From an uncultured Acidimicrobiales bacterium (GTDB lineage: Bacteria > Actinomycetota > Acidimicrobiia > Acidimicrobiales > SHLQ01): a stretch of DNA of 64,000 nucleotides. The notes beneath the pieces were generated by a model, which did not search any database, was not told the origin of the DNA, and saw nothing but the letters and a program-made list of their open reading frames with translations. Position 1 is the stretch's first letter; each line of letters begins with the position of its first letter. This document shows, piece by piece, positions 1 through 8,542 of the stretch. Both the position numbers and the translations under genes were made by a program. The stretch covers positions 1-64,000 of the forward strand of contig CALHYX010000081.1 of NCBI GenBank assembly GCA_938041035.1, read 5' to 3'.

Positions 1-1180
1 CCGCGATCGCGGCCGCGACGACCTCGACCCGTGGGACGGTGAACCGGTCGCCGTCGAGGGCTACCTCGATCTGCGCGACGAGGGGTTCGGGTTCCTGCGC
101 ACCAAGGGTTGGAAGCCGTCCAAGCAGGATGCCTACATCCCGGTCAAGCTCATCCGTCAGCTCGGCCTCCGCCGGGGCGACCACCTGGTCGGCACCAGCC
201 GCCCGCCCAGCCGCAACGAGAAGAACCCGGCGATCCTCACCATCGACAAGGTCAACCACGACGACCCCGCCAAGGCGGCCGACCGCCCCCGCTTCGACGA
301 CCTGACGCCGCTCTTCCCCGATGAGCGCCTGACCCTGGAAGATCCCAAGGACGATCCCTACAACATGACGACGCGGATCATCGATCTGCTGTCGCCCATC
401 GGCAAGGGGCAGCGCGGGCTCATCGTGGCCCCGCCCAAGGCGGGCAAGACCACGGTCATGAAGGAGATCGCCCGGGCCATCGAGTCGAATCACCCTGAGG
501 TGCACCTGATCGTGCTGCTCGTCGACGAGCGCCCCGAAGAAGTCACCGACATGAAGCGGTGGCTAAAGGGGGGCGAGGTCATCGCCAGCACCTTCGATCG
601 ACCGCCCGAGGAGCACACCCAGGTCGCCGAGATCGCCATCGAGCGGGCCAAGCGCATGGTCGAACAGGGCGTCGATGTCGTCGTGATCCTCGATGGCATC
701 ACCCGACTCGCCCGTGCCTACAACCTGGCCGCCCCCGGCAACGGTCGGGTCATGTCCGGCGGGCTCGACACCGGAGCCCTCTACCCGCCGAAGCGTTTCT
801 TCGGCGCCGCCCGCAACATCGAAGAGGGGGGCTCGCTGACGATCCTGGCCTCGGCCCTAGTCGAGACCGGATCCAAGATGGACGAGGTCATTTTCGAGGA
901 GTTCAAGGGCACCGGAAACATGGAGCTGCGCCTCGACCGGAACGCCGCGGAACGCCGCGTCTACCCGGCCATCGACATCGAGGGGTCCTCGACCCGCCAC
1001 GAGGAGCTGCTGTTCGAACGCAAGCAACTCGAACAGGTCTGGAAGCTGCGCCGCGTCCTCGCCGGTATGGCCGAGGGGGGCCCATCGTCGGGACTGGAGC
1101 TGGTGATCGAACGGCTCGCCACGTTCAAGACGAACGCCGACTTCCTCGCCGAGGTGGGCAAGGGCTCCACCATCTCCTGA
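1..1180 (+). CDS. rho: Transcription termination factor Rho (5' end outside window)
   Basis: This is the C-terminal 392 residues of Rho, the ring-shaped RNA-dependent ATPase/helicase that ends factor-dependent transcripts. The frame is open to the left edge, so the N-terminal part is missing. Visible are the cold-shock-like primary RNA-binding domain (GYLDLRDEGFGFLR from base 59), the Walker A loop PPKAGKTT (431-454), the DERPEEVTDM segment and the Walker B region VVVILDGITRLARAYN (from about 674). The C-terminal hexamer and secondary RNA-site region is complete and ends KGSTIS. The ribosomal protein gene rpmE follows after about 70 bases, a common actinobacterial order. An internal ATG at 365 opens the longest ATG frame but lies inside the conserved protein and is not the start. 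Identification is certain; full length is unknown. Confidence 0.97.
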   Translation, partial: RDRGRDDLDPWDGEPVAVEGYLDLRDEGFGFLRTKGWKPSKQDAYIPVKLIRQLGLRRGDHLVGTSRPPSRNEKNPAILTIDKVNHDDPAKAADRPRFDDLTPLFPDERLTLEDPKDDPYNMTTRIIDLLSPIGKGQRGLIVAPPKAGKTTVMKEIARAIESNHPEVHLIVLLVDERPEEVTDMKRWLKGGEVIASTFDRPPEEHTQVAEIAIERAKRMVEQGVDVVVILDGITRLARAYNLAAPGNGRVMSGGLDTGALYPPKRFFGAARNIEEGGSLTILASALVETGSKMDEVIFEEFKGTGNMELRLDRNAAERRVYPAIDIEGSSTRHEELLFERKQLEQVWKLRRVLAGMAEGGPSSGLELVIERLATFKTNADFLAEVGKGSTIS

Positions 1181-1251
1181 GCAGAATCCCGAGCAGAACC
1201 GCCCGTTCGCGGGTTGGCATCCGCAACCGCTTGCACCAGACTAGGAACGCT

Positions 1252-1512
1252 ATGCAGACCGACCTTCACCCCCAGTACCGCCCCGTCGTGTTCACCGACA
1301 TGTCGTCCGGGTTTTCCTTCATCACCCGATCGACCCTCGAGACCGACGAAACCGTCGAATGGGAAGACGGCAACACCTACCCGTTGTGCAAGGTGGAAAT
1401 CTCGAGCGATAGCCATCCGTTCTTCACCGGAACGATGAAGATCGTCGATACCGCCGGTCGGGTGGAGCGCTTCGAGCGCCGCTACGGCTCCCGCAAGAAG
1501 AAGGACGACTAG
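1252..1512 (+). CDS. rpmE2: 50S ribosomal protein L31, zinc-independent type B
   Basis: An 86-residue protein starting MQTDLHPQYRPVVF and containing WEDGNTYPLCKVEISSD, the hallmark of type B L31. The CxxC pairs that bind zinc in type A L31 are absent; only one Cys (in PLCK) is present. L31 sits on the large subunit near the inter-subunit bridge. An AGGAA stretch 5 bases before the ATG can serve as ribosome binding site. The gene lies between rho and an uncharacterised gene upstream of prfA. In many bacteria a type B copy is the zinc-starvation paralogue of a type A gene; whether a type A copy exists elsewhere cannot be seen here. Confidence 0.93.
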   Translation: MQTDLHPQYRPVVFTDMSSGFSFITRSTLETDETVEWEDGNTYPLCKVEISSDSHPFFTGTMKIVDTAGRVERFERRYGSRKKKDD

Positions 1513-1597
1513 TCCTTCTTCGCCGCCCGCTTCATCGCCTGGCCCTCCGCTCGGCGCTCGCAGCGCGGGTGGACGGCCATCCCGAATCGAGCAGTCG

Positions 1598-2605
1598 GTG
1601 AGCCTGGATCCCGCCAGAACCGCCGCCCTCCTCGGCGTGAAGTCCCGCGCCATCGTCCGTGACACCTTCGGTGTGGCCGAAGCCGATCTGGCGGCGGCGG
1701 CCTTCCCCGACGGCGCCGCGCTGATCGGCCCCGATGCCGTCTACGTGTACTCGTCCGCCGACGCCCCGCAACCGCTGGGCGCGGCCCTTGCGCTCGCCCA
1801 TCGGCGAAAGCCGGGCGCACCGTTGCACCTGATGCTCGATGCCGATCCGGGCATGGTCGCCCGCCGCGCCACGGCTTTTGACCCGATGCCACAGATCTGG
1901 CGCATCGACGGCGCCGAGCTGCACCCCGCGACCGCCGCGCCGGTGCCCGAACCGATCCCGGTCCCCGCGGGCATCGACGCCTTCGTCGACCAAATGCTCG
2001 ACGAGGGTCTCGACATCGCCGTCGAGCACGGCGTCGTGATGGGTGAGGTGCTCGGCCTCGAGGTCGCCCGGGTTTCGATCGACCCCGACGGAACCGCCCG
2101 GCTCGACGTGGGTGTCGGCCGCTTCGACCGCGAGGCCGGGGCCATGTTGCGCGGCCCCCACCAGATCGACGACGCCCTGGCGGACGCGGTGGCGATGGTT
2201 CGCGGGTATCGCCGGGCCGGCGCCACGCCGCACGCCGTCGGTCGGCTCTCACCGGAGCGATGGCTGCGGGCCATGGTGCTCGCCGCCCCCGACCTGGTCG
2301 GCCTGGACTCGGCCACCGCCGTCGAGTCGGTCGAACCGCGCACCAACCTGCTCGATGCCTGGCCGGCCTTTGCCCTCGGCGTCGGTGTCGCCGGCGACTC
2401 CGTCCTCGTCGCCACATCGCTCGGGCTGCAACTCGAACTCGTCGCCCACACCGCCGACCAGGTCCTGCGCCACCGACCCGACCGCGTCGTCCTGGCGATG
2501 CCCGCTCGCGATGTGATGCCGATCCTTGTCGACCAGGCCAAACACCTGGAGATCGACGTCGAGTTCACCCCGCTCGAACTGCCGTATCAGCCGCCGGCCG
2601 CCTAG
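1598..2605 (+). CDS. Conserved hypothetical protein between rpmE and prfA
   Basis: A 335-residue soluble protein, GTG start, beginning MSLDPARTAALLGVKS and ending LELPYQPPAA. I recognise no catalytic motif, signal peptide or membrane segment. The sequence alternates Ala/Val-rich strands and Asp/Pro loops. Two stretches that could be conserved cores are DQMLDEGLDIAVEHGVVMGE (about 129-148) and VDQAKHLEIDVEFTPLE near the C-terminus. Coding character is good: strong G/C third positions throughout and no competing frame with a credible start. It lies 85 bases after rpmE2 and ends 63 bases before prfA, in the same orientation, so a link to translation is possible but is only inference from position. 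Confidence 0.72.
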   Translation: MSLDPARTAALLGVKSRAIVRDTFGVAEADLAAAAFPDGAALIGPDAVYVYSSADAPQPLGAALALAHRRKPGAPLHLMLDADPGMVARRATAFDPMPQIWRIDGAELHPATAAPVPEPIPVPAGIDAFVDQMLDEGLDIAVEHGVVMGEVLGLEVARVSIDPDGTARLDVGVGRFDREAGAMLRGPHQIDDALADAVAMVRGYRRAGATPHAVGRLSPERWLRAMVLAAPDLVGLDSATAVESVEPRTNLLDAWPAFALGVGVAGDSVLVATSLGLQLELVAHTADQVLRHRPDRVVLAMPARDVMPILVDQAKHLEIDVEFTPLELPYQPPAA

Positions 2606-2655
2606 CCGACGCCGCGGCGCGTGCTTCGGCCGCGAACAAGCGGCTGGGGCGCCGG

Positions 2656-2661
2656 TACGAT
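2656..2661 (+). promoter_or_regulatory. -10-like hexamer TACGAT for leaderless prfA
   Basis: TACGAT fits the actinobacterial TAnnnT consensus and ends 7 bases before the prfA ATG at 2669, so transcription would begin at or next to the start codon. No purine-rich ribosome binding site lies upstream. No clear -35 element is visible. The placement recurs at many genes in this window. Confidence 0.5.
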
Positions 2662-2668
2662 CACGACC

Positions 2669-3748
2669 ATGGCCGACGACTTCGCCAACCGCCTGCTCTC
2701 CTTGGAGCACGAGTTCTCCGACGTGGAGGCGCGCCTCGGCGACCCCGAGGTCCACAAGGACCAGAAGCGGTTCCTCGATCTGTCCAAGCGCTACAAGGAG
2801 CTGGGCGAGATCGTCGAGAAGTGGCACCAGCTCACGAGCACCCGCGACGACATCGAGGTCGCCCAGGAGATGCTGGCCGACGCCACCGGCGACGACGAGG
2901 AGATGCTGCGCACCGAGCTGGGGGAGCTCGAAGTCGCCGCCGAGCAGCACCGGGCGGCCCTCGAGGTCCTGCTGCTGCCCAAGGACCCCAACGCCGGGCG
3001 CAACGTGATCGTCGAGATCCGCGGGGCCGCCGGTGGCGAGGAGGCGAACCTGTTCGCCCGCGACCTGTTCGACATGTTCGACGCCTTTGCGAAACGCCAG
3101 GGGTGGAAATTCGAGATGTTGGGTTCAACCCACTCCGACATGGGTGGATTCAACGAGGTGACGTTCCTGTTGAAGGGCGAGGGCGTGTGGACCCGGATGC
3201 GCCACGAGGGCGGTACCCACCGGGTGCAACGGGTGCCGGTCACCGAATCGCAGGGCCGGGTCCACACCTCGTCGGCCACCGTGCTCGTGATGCCCGAGGC
3301 CGAGGAAGTCGAGGTCAACATCGACGAAAACGAGCTGCAGATCGACTACTTCCGCTCGTCGGGGCCCGGCGGGCAGTCGGTGAACACGACCGACTCCGCG
3401 GTGCGGATCACCCACAAACCCACCGGGGTCACGGTGTCGATGCAGGACGAAAAGAGCCAGCTTCAGAACAAGGCCCGCGCCCTGCGCGTACTGCGGTCCC
3501 GCCTCCTCCAGCTCGAACAGGAGCGCCAGGCGGCCGAGCAGTCCGCCGCCCGCAAGGACCAGGTCAAGACCGGCGACCGCTCCGAGAAGATCCGCACGTA
3601 CAACTACAAGGAGAACCGGGTCACCGATCATCGCATCAAGTTCACGGTGCACAACCTCGACAAGGTGCTGGCCGGCGAACTCGACGAGGTCAGCGACCAG
3701 CTCCTGCACCACGAGCGCCAGGCGCAGCTGCAAGCGGGCGATGACTGA
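2669..3748 (+). CDS. prfA: Peptide chain release factor 1
   Basis: RF1 decodes UAA and UAG and triggers hydrolysis of peptidyl-tRNA. The 359-residue length is typical. The GGQ catalytic motif is at residues 234-236 within SSGPGGQSVNT, and the stop-codon reading tripeptide is P190-V-T192 (PxT class, which separates RF1 from RF2 with its SPF). The start MADDFANRLLSLE at 2669 is preferred over an upstream in-frame ATG at 2621, because the extra 16 residues are not RF1-like and a -10 hexamer sits 7 bases before 2669. The stop overlaps the start of prmC, whose product methylates the GGQ glutamine, so the two are translationally coupled. Confidence 0.97.
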   Translation: MADDFANRLLSLEHEFSDVEARLGDPEVHKDQKRFLDLSKRYKELGEIVEKWHQLTSTRDDIEVAQEMLADATGDDEEMLRTELGELEVAAEQHRAALEVLLLPKDPNAGRNVIVEIRGAAGGEEANLFARDLFDMFDAFAKRQGWKFEMLGSTHSDMGGFNEVTFLLKGEGVWTRMRHEGGTHRVQRVPVTESQGRVHTSSATVLVMPEAEEVEVNIDENELQIDYFRSSGPGGQSVNTTDSAVRITHKPTGVTVSMQDEKSQLQNKARALRVLRSRLLQLEQERQAAEQSAARKDQVKTGDRSEKIRTYNYKENRVTDHRIKFTVHNLDKVLAGELDEVSDQLLHHERQAQLQAGDD

Positions 3749-4616
3749 GCCCGACGGCACGGTGGCCTGGCGCAGCCTGCTCGCCGAGGCCACCACCGCC
3801 CTCGACGGGGTCGTCGCTTCCCCCGAGGTCGACGCTCGCCGCATCGTCGAGGAAGCCTCCGGCCACGACGGGCCCGACTGGTTCCGCGCCCTCGACGAGT
3901 TGGTGACCGTCCGGGCCATGGCCCGGTTCGACGCCATGTTGGCCCGGCGCCGCGCCGGCGAACCGCTCCAGTACGTGCTCGGCCGTTGGGGGTTCCGCCA
4001 CCTCGACCTGGCCGTCGACCCCCGGGTCCTCATTCCCCGACCCGAAACCGAGCAGGTCACCGAGTTCGCCCTCCGCGAGGTCGACCGACTCCAGGCCCGC
4101 CGAGCCGTGGACCTCGGCACCGGATCCGGGGCCATCGCCCTGTCGTTGGCCGTCGAACGCGACACGTTGGAGGTGTGGGCCACCGATCGCTCACCCGATG
4201 CTCTGGCGGTCGCCCGGTCCAATCTCGCCGGCCTCGGCACGGCCGGCACCCGGGTTCGCCTCACCGAGGGTTCGTGGTTCGGGGCCCTCCCGTCGGATCT
4301 GGCCGGCTCCATCGATGTCGTTGTATCGAACCCGCCCTACGTCGCCGACGCCGACGAGTTGCCGGCCGACGTCGCCGACTGGGAGCCCGCCGAAGCCCTG
4401 CGGGCCGGCCCGGCCGGGCTCGACGACATCGAACACATCATCGCCGCGGCCCCGAAGTGGTTGTCCGACCGCGGCAGCCTGGTCATCGAGTTGGCACCCG
4501 ACCAGGCCGAGCCGGCCATCGCTCTCGCCGTCGCCGCCGGGTTCGCTGAAGCCGTCGTCGAACCCGACCTCAACGGCCGCGCTCGCGCCCTGGTGGCCCG
4601 ATGGGGACCGCGGTGA
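3741..4616 (+). CDS. prmC: Release factor glutamine methyltransferase
   Basis: PrmC (HemK) transfers a methyl group from S-adenosylmethionine to the GGQ glutamine of release factors. The 291-residue protein has the N-terminal helical substrate domain (including RRAGEPLQYVLG, about 70-81), the VLIPRPETE segment, SAM motif I VDLGTGSGAIALSL (about 123-136) and the diagnostic NPPY at 197-200. It overlaps prfA by 8 bases and tsaC by up to 16, forming one translation-related operon. Start ATG 3741 gives the usual length. Confidence 0.96.
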   Translation: MTEPDGTVAWRSLLAEATTALDGVVASPEVDARRIVEEASGHDGPDWFRALDELVTVRAMARFDAMLARRRAGEPLQYVLGRWGFRHLDLAVDPRVLIPRPETEQVTEFALREVDRLQARRAVDLGTGSGAIALSLAVERDTLEVWATDRSPDALAVARSNLAGLGTAGTRVRLTEGSWFGALPSDLAGSIDVVVSNPPYVADADELPADVADWEPAEALRAGPAGLDDIEHIIAAAPKWLSDRGSLVIELAPDQAEPAIALAVAAGFAEAVVEPDLNGRARALVARWGPR

Positions 4617-5242
4617 TCATCGACCTGGCCGATCCCACTGCGATCGACCTCGTCGTCGCCGCGCTCGGGCGGGGCGAACCGGTCGTGATCCCCACCGACA
4701 CCGTGTACGGCCTCATCGCCGACCCGACCAATGCCGCGGCGACCGCCGGCCTCTTCGAGCGCAAACAACGCCGGTTCGACACCCCGATGGCCGTGCTGGT
4801 CGCCGACGGCGAACAGAGCGCCGCCGTCCTCGCCCTCGACGACCGGTACGCCGCGCTGATGTCGCTGTGGCCCGGAGCGCTCACCCTCGTCGGCCGCCGC
4901 ACTTCCGGCGTCGACCTGCACCTGGGCGGGGATCCAACGACCGTGGGTGTCCGCTGTCCCGACCATCCCTGGGTGCGCGAACTCTGCCGCCGGGTGGGCC
5001 CCATCGCGGCGACGAGCGCCAACCGGCACGGGGAACCAACCCCGTTCGAGGCGGCGGCCGTCGCCGATCAGCTCGGTGATGATCTGTTGATCATCGACGG
5101 CGGTCCGGCCACCGATCGGGCGTCGACCGTCGTCGATGTCACCGGCCCCGAACCGACCGTGCTGCGCGAGGGCCCCCTGTCGGCCGCCGAGCTCACCGCC
5201 GCGCTTTCGCACCCCGCACCGAAGTCGGGTGAGACAGCCTAG
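4601..5242 (+). CDS. tsaC: L-threonylcarbamoyladenylate synthase (Sua5/YciO/TsaC family)
   Basis: Makes threonylcarbamoyl-AMP from threonine, bicarbonate and ATP, the first step of t6A formation at position 37 of ANN-decoding tRNAs. The 213-residue protein carries the family signatures PTDTVYGLIAD (30-40), FERKQRRFDTPMAVLV (the KxR region) and ATSAN near residue 144. It has only the YrdC-like domain, without the C-terminal Sua5 domain. The first ATG lies inside prmC; a GTG at 4613 overlapping the prmC stop as GTGA is an equally good start. It is the fourth gene of the prfA-prmC set. Confidence 0.93.
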   Translation: MGTAVIIDLADPTAIDLVVAALGRGEPVVIPTDTVYGLIADPTNAAATAGLFERKQRRFDTPMAVLVADGEQSAAVLALDDRYAALMSLWPGALTLVGRRTSGVDLHLGGDPTTVGVRCPDHPWVRELCRRVGPIAATSANRHGEPTPFEAAAVADQLGDDLLIIDGGPATDRASTVVDVTGPEPTVLREGPLSAAELTAALSHPAPKSGETA

Positions 5243-5245
5243 GAT
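5240..5245 (+). promoter_or_regulatory. -10-like hexamer TAGGAT for leaderless rpiB
   Basis: TAGGAT overlaps the tsaC stop codon (TAG 5240-5242) and ends 7 bases before the rpiB ATG at 5253. The spacing fits a transcript starting at the ATG. rpiB may therefore have its own promoter inside the end of tsaC. Confidence 0.45.
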
Positions 5246-5252
5246 CGCCGGC

Positions 5253-5699
5253 ATGGCACGGATTGCGATCGGTTCTGACCACGCGGGGTTCGCCCTCAAA
5301 GAGGTGTTGGCCAAAAAACTCGCCGACGACGGCCACGACGTCGTCGACTGCGGCACGACGTCGACCGACCGGGTCGACTATCCCGACTTCGGTGCCGCTG
5401 TCGGGCGCGCGGTGAGCGGCGGCGACGCCGAGCTCGGCGTCTGCGTCTGTGGAAGCGGCATCGGGATCGCCATGGCGGCCAACAAGATCCCGGGAATCCG
5501 GGCCGCCACCGTGCACGACGTCACCAGCGCCCACCTCACCCGCGAGCACAACGACGCCAACGTCATCTGCTTCGGCGAACGCCTCATCGGCGAGGCGGTG
5601 GCTCTCGAAGCCCTCGACGCCTTCCTCGGCGCCGAGTTCGAAGGGGGCCGGCATGCGCCAAGAGTGGCGAAAATTGACGCGTTGAGTGAAATTTCCTGA
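5253..5699 (+). CDS. rpiB: Ribose-5-phosphate isomerase B
   Basis: Interconverts ribose 5-phosphate and ribulose 5-phosphate in the pentose phosphate pathway. The 148-residue protein begins MARIAIGSDHAGFALKE, with Asp9-His10 of the substrate site, and has the catalytic cysteine C66 in VCGSGIGIAMAANK. The HLTREHNDANV segment corresponds to the conserved phosphate/ring-opening region. The start at 5253 gives the normal RpiB length; an upstream in-frame ATG at 5136 would add 39 residues that overlap tsaC and show no similarity to the family. Confidence 0.95.
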   Translation: MARIAIGSDHAGFALKEVLAKKLADDGHDVVDCGTTSTDRVDYPDFGAAVGRAVSGGDAELGVCVCGSGIGIAMAANKIPGIRAATVHDVTSAHLTREHNDANVICFGERLIGEAVALEALDAFLGAEFEGGRHAPRVAKIDALSEIS

Positions 5700-5725
5700 C
5701 CCGGGTCGTGGACGGGCGCCCGCGT

Positions 5726-5748
5726 ACGTGCTTGAGTCTTGAGCACGT
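5726..5748 (+). terminator. Possible weak hairpin terminator after rpiB
   Basis: ACGTGCT (5726-5732) pairs with AGCACGT (5742-5748) around a 9-base loop, followed by TTT and a mixed tract. It separates the translation genes from the sugar-nucleotide operon. The stem is short and the T tract poor, so termination may be partial. Confidence 0.35.
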
Positions 5749-5818
5749 TTGCCGATGAGAAAACAGCCGGGTGCGGTCACGTTCCGCACCGACCGAACGC
5801 GAGGCTCGAGCAGGACGT

Positions 5819-6616
5819 ATGAACCCCGATAACCGTGACATCCCGGTAGTGATTTTGTGCGGGGGCTTCGGCACCCGCATCCGCGAGGCATCCGAGAGCC
5901 TCCCGAAGCCAATGATCACCATCGGCGGTCGTCCCATCCTGTGGCACATCATGAAGACGTACCACCACTTTGGTCATCGTCGTTTCGTGCTGTGCCTTGG
6001 CTACAAGGCCAACATCATCAAGGACTACTTCCTGCGCTACCGCGAGCACCTGTCGGATTTCACCGTCGAGCTCAACAACGACGATGCCCCGACGTTCCAC
6101 TCGCGAGTCGGGACCGAGGACTGGGAAATCACCTGTGCCGACACTGGCGTGGAGACCCTCACCGGTTCGCGACTGGCCAAGGTTTCCCGCTACCTCGAGG
6201 ACGCCGAGACGTTCATGTTGACCTACGGCGACGGTGTCGCCGATATCGACCTCGCCGCCCTTTTGCAGGCGCATCGCGATCACGGCCGGGTCGGCACCGT
6301 CACCGCCGTGCATCCGACCTCCCGCTTCGGTGAACTCCAGGTCGAGGACGGCGCCATCGTCGACTTCGCCGAAAAGCCCATGCTCAACAAGGGCCTGGTC
6401 AACGGTGGCTACTTCGTGTTCCAGCGCAGCTTCCTCGACTACGTCAACGACGGCAGCGGCATGCTCGAAAGCGATGCGCTCCAGAAGCTGACCAACGATC
6501 GTCAGCTCGGGTACAACATCCACGAGGGCTTCTGGCGCGGCATGGACACCTACCGCGAGTTCGTCGAACTCAACGGCCTGTGGGACAGCGGTGACGCCCC
6601 CTGGAAGGTCTGGTAA
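5819..6616 (+). CDS. rfbF: Glucose-1-phosphate cytidylyltransferase
   Basis: Forms CDP-glucose from glucose 1-phosphate and CTP, the entry to CDP-linked deoxy- or branched sugars. The 265-residue protein has the nucleotidyltransferase signature ILCGGFGTRIREASESLPKP (12-31), followed by IGGRPILWHIMKTY and LCLGYKANIIKDYF, which are specific to the RfbF branch rather than RmlA. YGDGVADID is the metal-binding segment and FWRGMDTYRE a conserved C-terminal motif. An AGGA site precedes the ATG at 5819. It opens a run of four sugar genes. A CDP-glucose 4,6-dehydratase (RfbG) is not encoded next to it, which is unusual. Confidence 0.92.
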   Translation: MNPDNRDIPVVILCGGFGTRIREASESLPKPMITIGGRPILWHIMKTYHHFGHRRFVLCLGYKANIIKDYFLRYREHLSDFTVELNNDDAPTFHSRVGTEDWEITCADTGVETLTGSRLAKVSRYLEDAETFMLTYGDGVADIDLAALLQAHRDHGRVGTVTAVHPTSRFGELQVEDGAIVDFAEKPMLNKGLVNGGYFVFQRSFLDYVNDGSGMLESDALQKLTNDRQLGYNIHEGFWRGMDTYREFVELNGLWDSGDAPWKVW

Positions 6617-6662
6617 CGCCACCCGCGAAACCGGGCGGTTCCCAAAATCGGCGCCGACGTTC

Positions 6663-6668
6663 TAGTCT
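6663..6668 (+). promoter_or_regulatory. Possible -10 element TAGTCT upstream of the epimerase gene
   Basis: TAGTCT lies in the 139-base gap after rfbF, about 85 bases before the next start codon. It fits the TAnnnT pattern seen elsewhere, but no -35 element is apparent. It could give the three downstream sugar genes their own promoter. Confidence 0.25.
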
Positions 6669-6755
6669 GGGAATGCCTACGCGCAATCGGGCGCGCACCT
6701 CGGTGCCAGGCACCCCCCGCACCGCCCACCCGGGCCCCACCCACTAAGGGACGCC

Positions 6756-7796
6756 GTGAAGATTCTCGTTACCGGCTCCGAGGGCTACCTCGGCTCCGTT
6801 CTCGGGCCCCAGCTCGCTCGTGCCGGCCACGAGGTCATCGGTCTCGATACCGGCTACTACGTCTCCGGTGAGCTGTACGCCCCCGAAGCCGGCGCCGCGC
6901 CCGCCATCTTCAAGGATCTTCGCAACATCACCGCCGCCGACCTCGTCGGGTTCGACGCCGTCGTCCACCTGGCCGAACTGTCGAACGACCCGACCGGCGC
7001 CATGCGTCCGAGCGTCACGTTCGAGATAAATCACCAGGCGAGTGTCCGGTTGGCCCGCCTCGCCAAGCAGGCCGGCGCAACCCGCTTTGTCTACATGTCA
7101 TCGTGCAGCGTCTACGGCGCTTCGGCTGACCAGATCGTCGATGAACGGGCCGCGGTGGACCCGCAGACCGCCTACGCCGAGTGCAAAGTACTCGTCGAGG
7201 CCGACCTCCACGCGCTGGCCGACGACGACTTCTCGCCGACCATCCTGCGCAACGGAACCGCATTCGGCGCCTCACCGCGCATGCGGTTCGACCTGGTCGT
7301 CAACAACCTCGCCGGCCTGGCTCACACCGCGGGTCGGGTCGCGATGACCAGCGACGGCACGCCCTGGCGGCCCCTGGTCCACGTGCTCGACATCGTCCAG
7401 GCGATCGAGTGCACCCTGGCCGCGCCCCGCGACACCGTGCACGACGCCGTGTTCAACGTCGGGAGCAACGATCAGAACTACCGCGTGCTCGATATCGCCG
7501 CCATCGTCGCCGAGGTGTTCCCGCACGCCGCGGTAACCCTGGGTACCTCGGGTAGCGACAATCGCAGCTACCGGGTGAACTTCGACCGGATCCACACCGG
7601 GCTGCCGGGCTTCGCCTGCCGGTGGGATGCTCGCCGCGGCACCGAGCAGCTGCAACGATTGTTCGACGAGGTGGCACTGTCCGCCGAGATGTTCGCCACG
7701 CCGGCGTTTACCCGGCTGCGGATGCTCGAATGGTTGATCTCGGCTGGTCGCCTCGATGAATCGTTTTATTGGTCGACGGAAGAACAGGCCGCGTAA
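6756..7796 (+). CDS. NAD-dependent epimerase/dehydratase (extended SDR)
   Basis: A 346-residue extended short-chain dehydrogenase/reductase acting on a nucleotide sugar. The Rossmann glycine motif is TGSEGYLGS (6-14), the SSCSVYG segment near residue 113 supplies the catalytic Ser, and YAECK supplies the catalytic Tyr and Lys. Start GTG 6756 is preceded by an AAGGG site. Between rfbF and an RmlC-like gene, the likely substrate is CDP-glucose or a derivative. It resembles general SDR epimerases more than a typical CDP-glucose 4,6-dehydratase, so whether it epimerises, dehydrates or reduces cannot be settled by reading. Confidence 0.86.
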   Translation: MKILVTGSEGYLGSVLGPQLARAGHEVIGLDTGYYVSGELYAPEAGAAPAIFKDLRNITAADLVGFDAVVHLAELSNDPTGAMRPSVTFEINHQASVRLARLAKQAGATRFVYMSSCSVYGASADQIVDERAAVDPQTAYAECKVLVEADLHALADDDFSPTILRNGTAFGASPRMRFDLVVNNLAGLAHTAGRVAMTSDGTPWRPLVHVLDIVQAIECTLAAPRDTVHDAVFNVGSNDQNYRVLDIAAIVAEVFPHAAVTLGTSGSDNRSYRVNFDRIHTGLPGFACRWDARRGTEQLQRLFDEVALSAEMFATPAFTRLRMLEWLISAGRLDESFYWSTEEQAA

Positions 7797-7858
7797 TCGC
7801 TCCCCGCGATTGAGCGGCCGTCGGATCGCTCGCAGCACCAGCCGGGAGGACGCGTGTC

Positions 7859-8542
7859 ATGAGGTTCACCGAGACCCCGATCGCCGGGGCCTGGATCATC
7901 GACCTCGAGTTTCACGAGGACGAGCGCGGTGGCTTCGCCCGAACCTACTGCCCTCGGGAGTTCGCCGAACACGGCATCGAGTTGCCGATCGCCCAGTGCA
8001 ACATGGCCTACAACCACGTCGCGGGAACCATGCGCGGCCTGCACTATCAGGTGCCGCCGGTGGTCGAATCAAAGCTCGTGCGATGTACTGCGGGTGCCAT
8101 CCACGACGTCATCGTCGACATGCGCCCCGATTCCGAGACCTACCTCCGGAGCTTTGGTATCGAACTCAGCGCAGCGAACCGCCGCTCGATCTTCATCCCG
8201 AACATGATGGCCCACGGGTATCTGACCCTGGCCGACGACACCGAGGTGCAGTATCAGGTGAGCGAGTTCTACACGCCCGGCCACGAGCGCGGTGTCGCCT
8301 ACGACGATCCCGGACTCGGCATCGACTGGCCCCGCGACGTCGCCGTCATCTCGGCCAAGGACACGACCTGGGCGCCTCTCAACGCCGTGGCGGATCCTGC
8401 GGTAGTGGATCCTGCGGTAGTGGATCCTGCGGGAATGGATCCTGCGGTAATGGATCCTGCGGTAATGGATCCTGCGGTAATGGATGAGGTGGGTACGGTG
8501 GCGGGGAGCGATTCGACCATCGATGGGGCGGGACCCGAATGA
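7859..8542 (+). CDS. dTDP-4-dehydrorhamnose 3,5-epimerase family protein with repeat tail
   Basis: A 227-residue cupin-fold sugar epimerase (RmlC/RfbC family). TMRGLHYQVPP carries the catalytic His, and FIPNMMAHGYLTLADDTEV and DPGLGIDWP match conserved RmlC blocks. The fold ends near residue 178. After it come six 5-residue repeats (DPAVV/DPAGM/DPAVM), encoded by six 15-bp tandem units at 8393-8482, and an acidic tail. A GGGAGGA site precedes ATG 7859. The stop overlaps the next start as ATGA. With a CTP-based synthase upstream, the substrate is probably a CDP-4-keto sugar rather than the dTDP form; this is inference. Confidence 0.88.
   Translation: MRFTETPIAGAWIIDLEFHEDERGGFARTYCPREFAEHGIELPIAQCNMAYNHVAGTMRGLHYQVPPVVESKLVRCTAGAIHDVIVDMRPDSETYLRSFGIELSAANRRSIFIPNMMAHGYLTLADDTEVQYQVSEFYTPGHERGVAYDDPGLGIDWPRDVAVISAKDTTWAPLNAVADPAVVDPAVVDPAGMDPAVMDPAVMDPAVMDEVGTVAGSDSTIDGAGPE
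8393..8482 (+). repeat. Six tandem 15-bp repeats inside the RmlC-like gene
   Basis: Six in-frame copies starting at 8393, 8408, 8423, 8438, 8453 and 8468, unit GATCCTGCGGTARTG with the fourth codon varying (gta/gga). They encode DPA-V/G-V/M. The last three copies are identical, which suggests recent expansion by slippage. Confidence 0.95.

Noticed and set aside
8393..8482. CRISPR-like repeat array
   Set aside because: Units are 15 bp, directly adjacent without spacers and in frame with a coding sequence.
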